A stretch of 64,000 nucleotides of DNA from Molanna angustata. Taxonomy: Eukaryota > Arthropoda > Insecta > Trichoptera > Molannidae. Both the position numbers and the translations under genes were made by a program. Positions 46,801 to 58,800 of this stretch are shown one piece after another. How positions within the stretch are numbered: the stretch's first letter is position 1; each line of letters starts with the position of its first letter. The notes beneath the pieces were generated by a model, which searched no databases, had not been told where the DNA came from, and saw nothing but the letters and a program-made list of their open reading frames with translations. The stretch is taken from the NCBI GenBank assembly GCA_963576475.1, contig OY754967.1:23151914-23215913 (forward strand). Direction: 5' to 3'.

Positions 46801-49800
46801 ATTTTGTATTTTGTCTTTTTTTCGGTCTGCTACGATTATACATGTATCATCGGCGAACACTTTTTTACTGCAATATTTAATGACGTTTGGTAAACTGTTG
46901 ACGTGTCCGATATAACATATTGGCCCTGATATTGATCCCGTGGCAACTCCGTTCTCGATTGAGATTGAATCACTCAATTGGTTATTAATTTTCACAATGA
47001 GTTTTCTGTTTGTTAAATAATCTTTTATCCAGTTATTAACCGGTCCTCTTACTCCACATTCGCTCATTGCAGTCAGTAGAATATTATGATCCAGGGTATC
47101 GAATGCCTTTTTGAAGTCTATAAATATTATACCTACGTATAACTATTCTATTATCAAAGCTAAGATGGCATGTGTAGTCAAGGTGTTTCATAAATTTATT
47201 TTGTACTTTCTCTAATATTTCTACATACATCACTTACTGGGGTTTCTAAACAACTGAAGCATATTAAAGACAGGGTCGAATATAGATTATTATAGGCAAG
47301 GCCGTAGCCGGGGGGGATCAAAGGGGATTGATCCCCCCCCCGAAATGAAAAAAGAAGATATTTCTTTAGCAAGTAACAATGAGACTGCAGTTACATACGG
47401 TGCACCCATTTCACTCTGTTGTTATGGTGCACCCATTTCACTCTGTTGTTATGGTGCACCCATTTCACTCTGTTGTTATGGTGCACCCATTTCACTCTGT
47501 TGTTATGGTGCACCCATTTCAAAATTTTGTATGAAAAAAATTATTGTAATATATTTAATATTCAGCATTTTTATCACATTTTTTAGCGTGACACTGCGTC
47601 AGGTATACTGGTACATGCTCTCACATACATTAGATTTTTAGATGTCCTTATTTTTCCAGGACGCGTGAGACAAACACACACACTAACACTGTTTTATTAC
47701 TTAAGATGACTGTGGCTTTATGCTCGCTTGGTACAAGCACGGAGATACACTCGCGGGGCGACTTGTTTCTACTGTTCCACTTAGCTTAACCCCCCCCCCG
47801 AAATTATTTTCTGGCTACGGCCTTGATCATAAGTACTGATAAATCTCAAAATACTAAAATCTTACATACCTACTTATGCCAGTCTGAGATAAAATTGCAT
47901 TTATCTCATTAGTTCAAAAATTTAGTTTTTACAATATTATAAATTATGTATTATTTTAAAAACATACTTCCATCGATCAATCATCAAAAAACATAAATAA
48001 ATAAATGAGATTTAAAATATATTATTACACACCAATAATGAACTTTTTTAAATACAATAATTTAACATAATGATACCTGTATTCAAATGAAGACTAGCGG
48101 TTATTGCTATTTTTAACTTATCCAACTGTCGATTTGTTAAAAGAATTTATTTCTCTTAACATATCGATAAAGTATCAAGCCAAGATATGCGAGATTTGTA
48201 TGCCAGGTCTATATTTTTCGAGTAAAAAAAACACCAGCTTTGAGGTTTCGCAGCATATATGTTCGATAAATGGATTTACTCAGAATTCGGAGTAGAGCAT
48301 TTAGTGTGTATGTGTCTCCCCCCCTTATAACTCTTAATCCGCTCAATGCACAGAGCCTAAAATTTCAGTAAATATAGAAATTTATAGGCTTACAAAACTT
48401 TTATACTGAGAATAGAGAATTTTTATTTGTCAGGGGTTATCAACTTTTAAATTTTTGCTTTATTTTTACATATACCTCAAAATAGTATAAAAACTGGAAC
48501 GCTGAAAATTGGTATAAATATAGTCAAATACAAAATTTAGTCGACGCATAGTTTTTGATACTCAATTACTTCTCTATATGTATATAATATTCTATGGATA
48601 TTAACCCACCCCAAGTTTAATAACTGATGTGAGGATGGCTGCAGTCCAGGCACTCTCGATACGAAGCAGCTCCTGGCGAGTCTCCACACTGAGATATCTT
48701 GGACCGGCTGCACCAGACGCTTGAACTAAGAAACAGTGCTGTCTCCAATCAACATTCTCTGATTCCTTCACAACACGAAACATTGTCTGGTACACCTTCA
48801 GAACGTACGGGCACTTGGACAAACCTGCCACCGACAACTAAAAGAGAAAAAAAAATTATTTTGTGCTGTGCAGCGATAAAAATATGCATCTAAGCCAATA
48901 TTTCTATGTGACATGAGACAGTTAACTTAGTGACTATTCATACATATTTATTTTTGAAACATAAAGATTTTTGTACATATAAATTATTATATCAATATCA
49001 ATATATTTTGTCGGCCTTTGTGGCTCAGTTGGTTGGGTATCTGACTGCTGATCCAAAGGTCCCGGGTTCGATTCCCAGTGGAGACACAGTTTTTAATTGT
49101 GTTTTCAGTCTGGATCTGTGAGACGATTAATATCGTAAGTCTCCAGAATGTGGCAACTTGTTATTGGGTGCGTGTTAAATTAATATTTGACATAGTACCT
49201 GTTAGTTGCCCGAGAACCAACTAAATAAATAAATAAATATCAAAATTTTTACTCTTAAATTTTTAATAGATGGCATTACAAAACAATTTTCTTCATCACT
49301 TCATAGATGGCGATGGTGTTTCAGCTTAATTTCACACAAATAGATTTTCATGATTCAAATACATAGAACTTACATATTATAAATCAGATTAACAGAGAAC
49401 TCAATAAGAAGGCATAATTGGTGAATGTTAAAGAGATCAAGTAAACCAGCCGATGACAGGTTGTGAGCCCTGTATGTAAGTGCCTTGAGTTCCTGGTTCT
49501 CCTATCATGTTCCAACTTTGTCTCTATTGAGATGTTAAAAATTTGTCATAAAATATTACCATTGACTCCTGACAGGGAAAAAAATCTTATTTTTGCGTAT
49601 ATGCAACTGTAATTATATTCTATTTACATAGGTTGTTTTTAAAAGGTTCATTATTATAATATTTTAATTGTTTTTAATGTAACAATCATAGAATTATAAT
49701 AATTCTATGGTAACAATGTATATTATAATTCTATGGTCACAATGTAATTCTCAAATGATGAAAAAGGTAAAAAATAATTAATTTTATTGTATCACGTATA

Positions 49801-52800
49801 AAAGGCACATTTTTTACTCTTGAAATGTTAAATGTTAACCTGTGTTTAATGTATAAAAATGTTTGTGTAATTATTATATTTCTAGAGGTTCATTTTATTT
49901 CTTTAGTGATATATAAGGTAAAATAGGTATAAACAATTTCACAAGTGTGACAATAAAAAAATAACATTTATCATGTTTCTTTTACATGTGGGTATATCAC
50001 TGGCCAAAAGTTAAATATTATGTAATTGTGACAATCAAGTTAAATATTATGTAATTTTTAAATGTGAACTTTCAGCAATTTTGACATTTGACACTAAATA
50101 AAAATGACCTATCAGATTTATCTATTACATCATCCTCTTTCATTACATTACATTACAGCACCCTAAACAAAACATATTTCAGAAGTGAATATATAATTTT
50201 TTCTTATCATACATACATATGTAGAATAATAATAAAACTATAGAATACTCATTCCCATACAATACCTCGCTGAAAAAGTGAAGCCGTTTTATTGGCCGGC
50301 TCGTGTCAATATATGTATGACTCTGCTAGTAGACATTGTTCGTATAGTACTACTAGTTATGACTGCGTAAATAATTTTGCAAGCAGTTATAAAATTCCCT
50401 ATTTGGAGAACGTATCACACAGACGGTCTAATGATTACTGAATGCTCGTAGCTAAATGTTGACCAAATTAGTCAACATAAAGCAGTCTCGTTTACTGCAG
50501 GCTCAAGAGTATTCTATACTATTATTATTCTATGCATACATATTATGACTGTTACGTGTATGTCCACATCCTTGTAACAAGTATTCTCTAAATTAAGCAT
50601 AAACGATTGTGCTATAAGGTGAACAAAATCGATTGAGGCAGGATTTGTACTCAAGACCACTAGATTACTAGCCCAGCACACTAACCGTTCTGCTACCACC
50701 CAGAGAAGAAAAATTACAAACAGCCCCCTTAGACAACGTGTCATTTAGCTCAAGAAAACTTAATGTATGGAAGTGACAGTTGCCAGTCACGTGACAACTG
50801 TCACATCCATACATTGAGTTATTTTTTCTTGTTTCTTTTCTTGAGCTAAATGACACATTATCTAGGGGGGCAGGTCAATTTGCTATAACCAAATAATATA
50901 GTTACTCACTGGTGGTGTATCGAAAAGCATAACATCAGTTCCTTTGAGTGTAAGAAACCTTGGTTTATAGGTTTGCCATGGTTGGTTATTATTTAGAACT
51001 CCTTCGTGTACCCATCCCATGTACTCTATCCGCTCACCAGCGGCAAAATTTCTATTGTATAATTTTGTCTGAAATACAAATATAAAATCCATTAGAGTAC
51101 AAAAACATTTGTAAATTAGAAAAATAAAGGTATAATATAATAAAATGCTGATAAGATTCATTGGTGTCATATGGATGTATCCCATGGGCATGTGCTGGAG
51201 TGTACATTATTTACATACACACTTTTATTTTACTTCACCTGTCTTTTTAATGAATTTTGCAATTGATTTTTAACTTACTTCCCGATCTGTTAGAGCTCTG
51301 TCAATTTCAGAATTTGTGTATTACCGATGACAATGCATGTAACTATTGAGCTTGATTCATTTAATATTTTGATAAAATTTGACAATTTCGTATTTCATAC
51401 AAACTTAATGTAATTGTTTAAGACCCTTGTATACCCTGAGTATACGGATGTACACAGAAATGCACCCTAAATTACCTTCTAATGTATAAAACACGAAAAA
51501 ATATTGTATATCACATATTATGTTTTTTCGTGAAGAAATAGTAAAATTTAGAGGTTTTTATTTTTAATAGCAAGAAAATAGCAAGAATGGCGAAGGATGG
51601 CACAGGATAGAGACCAGTGGAAGTCCAAGTGGGAGGCCTTTGTCCAATACTGGACTCAAGAAGAGGCTGAGTAAGTAAGAGTAAGTAAGTAAGCAAGAAA
51701 AGTAATTGAACTATTAAAACAACAAAAAACTCAGCCGGTAGATTTTCATATTCTCTTTAGATTGAAGTAAAAATCTACTTCATAGGTCTTGTAGTTTTTT
51801 TTTGGTTACTTACAATAAAAAATTAAAAAAAAGTTTAACTAAAACTTATTTTACGAGAAAACTATTAAAGAGATTCAAATTTCAAAAAACTCATGCAATC
51901 AAATAAAGATGTACATTCAAACTGTTCTTTTTTAATAAGACGTATCTTTTGAGGGTACTGGGGAAATTATTTTCAAAATATACTATATAGCCTACTATAG
52001 CCTCTTAAGTACCATTTATATTGTTTCACAATAGATTATGAAGTATGTTTTGTATTTGAATTAATCTTTACTTGTTATATAAAAAAACTGCGTTTGACAT
52101 TGGCAGTATGAATCTAAATAATCTTAGGACTGACATGAATTTTTTTTCTTCATTTTAATGTGGAGAAAACTTTGAAAAGTGTGTCCTCATTTTTTTTTTA
52201 TTTAGGTACTTCTTTTTTAAATCATAAACTACTAGTTTAACTCAGATATCGATATGTGAAACTTGTGTTATAGTTACATAGTTAAGACTTATTATTAAAA
52301 TAATAATAATACCTGTAAATTAGTTAGTCCAACAATATTATCGGTAATGTATTTCAACCACTGTGACATTATAGCTAGATCATCACAATGTATGACTCCA
52401 GTAGATGCTCCATTTAAACCTCTCACTTCAAAAGAATTTGGTCGAAGTTTATCAGTTCCAAAGACATAACGGGTCACATATGCCATCATTAGAGGAACTA
52501 AAAAAAATAGATTGTTAATTAACTCAATCATGTAATGTCTAGATATAATATTGAATGTTGTTATATTAAGATAGAATTTAATTTGTATTTCCAATTTAAT
52601 GCGAGTTGTCGGCTATCATGGCTCAGTCATCCAATGGACCCGGGTTCGATTTTCAGTGGAGACAGTTTTTAATTGTGTTTTCAGTCTGGATCTGTGAGAT
52701 GATTAATATCGTAAGTTTCCAGAATGTGGCAACTTGTTATTGGGTCCGTGTAAAATTAATATTTGACATAGTACCTGTTAGTTGCCCGAGAAGTAATATA

Positions 52801-55800
52801 AAATTAAAATAAAATAAAATAAAAAACAATACAACAAATTAAGAAAGGTTTATTGTCCATGAAATTGAATAAGACCACAGGTTCAGAAAATAATCATATA
52901 ATGTCCATCCTACTTGACTATATCTCATATCTTTTTCAATCATACAATCTCATTTAATATTTTCTTATTTTGTCATACATCATTTTAACACAAATTCGAG
53001 AATTATCCATTTGAGGCACCGGCTTTGAAAAGTGCTTCCACTATTTTCTATTATCATTGTTTTCAGGAATCCTGTAAAAGCTGCCGGGTATCTAATCAAA
53101 AATATAACAGGCAATATAACATGTCGTTCAGCAATGAGATTCACCACCCAATCTAAATGCTGCCTTTTTAGGTATGACGAGACTGATGAGAGAGCAGGAG
53201 ACACCCATGTGTCGTAATTTCTTTCAAAAGAGAACACACCCGCACACCTATCGCTGGTTACCGCACATTGTAGGATTAAATAATGATGGTGTGTACACAG
53301 TGACGTAGCTAGGAATTAAGGGCCCTCTTGCAAAAATCTGTGGAACAATGTAATTGGCTTACTTTCATATTTACTGTTTTATTATTACTTAATGTAAAAT
53401 ATGTAATGGCTTTTGTTTCCTAAAATAAAACGAGTGGGTTGTGGCCAACGCTAAACTCCTCACTAAGAAGTAATTCTATAAAGTATTCAAATTTTGTATG
53501 GAAATTTCCAACATTTTCATGAAATGAGTTTGTTAAATTATTTTATTTTATTTTATTTAAATATTTTATTATGAAAACTTGATAACTCTTCAATGCCATT
53601 TTATGAAAGTGATGTGCCTTTTTACGAATTTGAAAACAAAAATTTCAAATTTTAAGTTTCCTGAGCTTGGGGTCACTTTGAAATATTTGACAGTTTAAAA
53701 AATTGAGAAGCACTATTCATATATCGTTCAAAATCTAATGGGATCTAATCGAGTATTAGATATACATATTTGCAATATTTGAATAGAATCGAATGATTAC
53801 TTTAGTCTATAATCGATAAAGTAAAATAAACACACCGTACACAGCACACAGAACATAGTGAACAACGCATGCACAGATACATTGTGATAAAACTTTCAGA
53901 ATACAATCTCAGCATGATACTAGTTAATAATCTGCAAAAAAAAATACCCTTAAAAATTGCGAAATCATAACTCCCCACTATATCACGTTGTGTTAGTGAG
54001 GAGTAAAAAATAAAAAATTACGTAAGGGATTTCTTAACATACATACTTATTATTATTATGAAAATTAATTTAAATTGTGTATGTGATAGGTATTTTCAAT
54101 TTAGATATTTTTAGATTGATAGAATTGTGATATTGGAATTTCGGGCCCTCATGCTTTGCATAACAAAGGTGTTAGGTGGTTACGCCAATGTACATATTGT
54201 ATATGAAGTGTATATGTTGAGGAATATTCTCTGTAAGAAACACTAGTCTCACCCGTAATGATGTCCACCCAGTGCTTTCTGCCCATCGAACCAACATAGT
54301 CTGATGCTACTGAGGACGGTCTGCTGTTGGCAGCTGATCCCGCCCTACTGCAGACGTCGTCCCTCCCCAGCATGGTGTTGTGGTTGAGTGCGTTGAGCCC
54401 CGCCAGCTCACCCACCGGAGTGGCAGCACCCTCCTGAAGAACACCCGGGGCTATGTTCCATCCGCCGTTACTGTGGTACTGGGGATGCTCGTCACCGGCA
54501 ATACTGTCCGTGTCAGAAACTGCATCAACTGAAAACATGGGTACAATTAATTTAACGAAATAGTTTTTTTTGAAAGATGGAGATTGAAGGAAATGAGTGG
54601 AGAGGGTAGATCCCGAAAGACTCTCCAAAACTGCAATGTGTAGAATTTCAGAGAGTCGCCCCTCCCCAAAAATATATTTGTATACCACCGGGTATACTTA
54701 ATTAAAAAATAATTATTGAAACTTAAATTTATGCGGGTGAAATCAACACAGCACAGCATAGAATTTGTTGACAACATAAATAAAGCTATGTTTCTATATT
54801 CCTATATAATAACTATAATACTTTTTTGGCAGACAGAAGAATAAACTTTAAACCACTTTAAAAAATCTTGCTACCATGGCGATTTTTAATTATGAATCTA
54901 ATCTAAATTAATTGAAATAAATGTATTTTTGCATATATGTACAAATAAATATATGTGCTCTGAAAAAATGCCGTTTAAACAGTGTTTATCTAATCCAATA
55001 ATCGAGGATTTCAAACAATTTTAAGCGTATTATAGAAATTATTTAAGTATTTATAGTGCAGAATGAACGTGCAATTCTAAATCCTGTGTTGATTTTCTCT
55101 TTTTACATTTTTTGTAGAAAATAACATAGACTTCTCAAAAATAACACCATTTTACTAAAAAACAATACCACTTTCATAAAAAATAAGATCGATTTCTTAA
55201 AAATAACGCGAATTATTCCGATTTCTCCTTATATGTTATCTCGTCTAGCAAAAACGCCGTCATCCTATTTTATTATGATCATTGATTTTGTTTCATTTAT
55301 AGACTATTACAATATTGGCAGATTAATAAACGATAAACACGATTTTAACGTTATTGTATTTACAATAAATAATTTTGGATATTGCTTAGTATTTTACATG
55401 AAATGTGTACCCCTGTCAAGCCAAGGCTCACATGCTTTATATGAATCTGCTGTAAGGTATCTACGACACTGGCCAAGACCATGATTAAATTACTGTCATA
55501 GATCAATGGTAAGGAAGGAAAGTCGCAGAAAAAGTAAAAACACGATAATAGGAATGCGATTCTGAATTTTAGGTTATAGAAGCCAGAATCACAAAAAAAA
55601 CCTAAATGAGAATTAAATGATGTGAAAGAAATGACGAATGGAAAAAGCAATTTTATTTATTATTATAATTTACTTCGTATAAACGTTTAAAAGTTTCGTA
55701 ATGCTCTGAAATATGTAGATGAATGACACAGTTTCGTGTGAATGTAGAGCCTCGCTAAAATATAGGTGTGAGATAGTTCTGTAGAAAGACCGGCCGGTCA

Positions 55801-58800
55801 TTAAAAAGGAAAAAAAGAGTGCTAGATTCAGAGTGTAGAGTTGTAGAGTTTAAAAAGCAAGGGGAACTTTCAGTCACTCAGATTTAGGTATGCAGTCGGT
55901 ATATGCCTAGACCTAATAGGTAGTCTTTTGTTTACAAGAAAGAAGCTTTGCATTGCACGTCACATACTTATATCACAATCTACCTCTGGAAATTCTTTAA
56001 TTTCTACCAACACAAGGCAGCTAGCTTTATATCAAATACATACCTAACTATAATATAACGAAGAGTCACGAAACAAGAAATTAAATTGAGTGGTTAATTT
56101 TTCTATAGATTACTCAGATCAGAATCAAATATGTTTAAACGATGTAAACATTAAAAAATAAGATTGATTTGTAAATTATATTTGTGGATATAATTTTTTG
56201 TTTCTTTTGTTTTTATGTATTATGTCTCCTTTACACACGAGTGCTTGCCACTCTGGAAAAGGACATGTTATTTTTTTATTGTGTATCTTTTTCGTATCTT
56301 GTGATTGTGTATTTTGAATGTGTTGTTTTATATAAATAAATAATAATAATTAAGACATTTAAAGGTCAAAGATTTACTGATTTCATTTATGACCTCAGCC
56401 TAGATAGTTCGTTGCTAAAATATGAGTGATTGGAGGCGTTTGAATGCGGTCTGCCCAGGAAAGGTAGCTTTGAAAGTCTCAGGGGAGGTCTATGTCCATT
56501 GCTTGATTAGAGGGCTGACATGATGGTGATATATGTTATAAATTACAACACATTTTGTTGGAAACACAAATGAATTAGTTGATACAGACGGTTTCAAAGC
56601 GACTTCTTCTTCCTCGGGACCGATGACATATTTTGTTGTTGAAGATTGTATTATACGTCTGTTGAAGAAGTTTTTATATTTCCCATTATGTTGAAGAAGT
56701 TTTTACGTCCCGTTCTGTTGAAGAAGTTTTTATATTTCCCATTATGTTGAAGAAGTTTTTATACGTCCCGTTCTGTTGAAGAAGTTTTTATATTTCCCAT
56801 TATTATTATTATTATTATCGAGATGACAAGCAGGCAGCAAAAAGCTGATATGCTTGAATGAGTCCAGTGTCACTGCAATCCAGAATGTTGAAGAAGTTTT
56901 TATACGTCCCGTTCTGTTGAAGAAGTTTTTATATGTTCAGTGCTGTTGAAGAAATTTTTATACATCCTGTTCTATTGAAGAGGTTTTTATGCGTCCTGTA
57001 CTATTGAAGAGGTTTTTATGCATCCTGTTCTGTAGATGAAGCAATCGTTTTGAAGCCGAACGTATCAAATAACTCATTTGTGATTAAAAGAAAGTGTATT
57101 GTAATAAAGAAATTGTTCAAAATGTATCAAAAGTTTCAAAAATTGGGTCTTTAGAGAAGTCTGAATAATAATAGAAGAGCACGTATAACGCAACAAACCG
57201 ATGTAAACAGGTAAACAATAAATTATTGAGATAGGATTGTAGCATTCGGTTCTCTCTGCCTAGCAAAACAGGAACATGGTGTGGTGTGGTGTAGTTTTAC
57301 ATAATTATAAATAGTTAGAAACAAAGAGAACCTGAACAAGTGATATTTGTATTGTTATTACCCTGTTAACACTTTTACATTGAACTAAAGTTATTTGAGT
57401 GTAAAGCTAAACGAAACTACCCCAATAAAAGCAATTTGAGAATAATTGCGACGACTTTCCTGGGATCCCTGAAATGGAATGGAAAGAAAATTAGAAATTG
57501 GCTAATGAATCCTCTTAAAGCATGAAAGTATAAATTTCACCAACAAAAGGAAATTACGTAAACTGAAATCCCTAGTTTTGATAAGCTTTTCTTTTTATTT
57601 TCCAACACTTTAAATTTTCTCTTCCGGCAATGTTTCTATACATAGTATACATACCTACTTCAAACTTAAAAAATATATATTAATCAATTAAATTTTCGTA
57701 ATAGATTACATTTATCTAACTATCTTCAAGCTCTAAAACACCACAACACAAAACTACTGGAGACACGCAGATCAATCCAAGATATTTGTTTTCTATATAA
57801 AATTATTAACGGTCTGGTCAACAGCGCACCCCTTCTAAGCTCACTCCGTTTTCACTGTCCACTTAGAAGAAATAGAAACCAGTCTCTCTTTTACATAGAA
57901 TCTTCTAAAATGCTAAATTCTGAATCTAACTATATGCTAAATTCTCATATTAATAGATCTTGTACTGGGTACAATAGAAATTGTTTGAGCGATCCGGGAT
58001 TGGATATGTTTTCAAGTTTTTATATATTTAAAAAAAAATTGTGAATTTGTCGGATATTCAATCTGTGCTCTGTTCTGTTGTGCACATCTTTAACTTTTTA
58101 ATTGTGCCCCTTTAACTTAATTTTAATTTAATTATTATTCATACATTGAGACACGTGAGGTATAAATCATAATTTGAGTTTCTAGTGGTCGATGCTTCCC
58201 CCCCACGCCCCTCCCTTCCTCTCTCCTTTCCCATCCTGTTTTCATAATTATTAATAAATGTATATGTACTTAATATATATTTAGAATACTATAATTGGCA
58301 ACATAAAAATTATCTCTGTATATTTGTATAAATCTTTATTGTATTGCTGTTGTATTCTATAAAATAAAATAAAATAAAATACATACTTACTATAGCTAAC
58401 GATAGTTGGATCTCATGTGCTACATGCAACTAGTTGTTAATAAATGTGAATGTACTTAATATATTTAGAATACTATAATTGGCAACATAAAAATTATCTC
58501 TGTATATTTGTATAAATCTTTATTGTATTGCTGTTGTATTCTATAAAATAAAATAAAATAAAATACATACTTACTATAGCTAACGATAGTTGGATCTCAT
58601 GTGCTACATGCAACTAGTTGTTAATAAATGTGAATGTACTTACCTAATATATTTAGAATACTATAATTGGCAACATAAAAATTATCTCTGTATATTTGTA
58701 TAAATCTTTATTGTATTGCTGTTGTATTCTATAAAATAAAATAAAATAAAATACATACTTACTATAGCTAACGATAGTTGGATCTCATGTGCTACATGCA

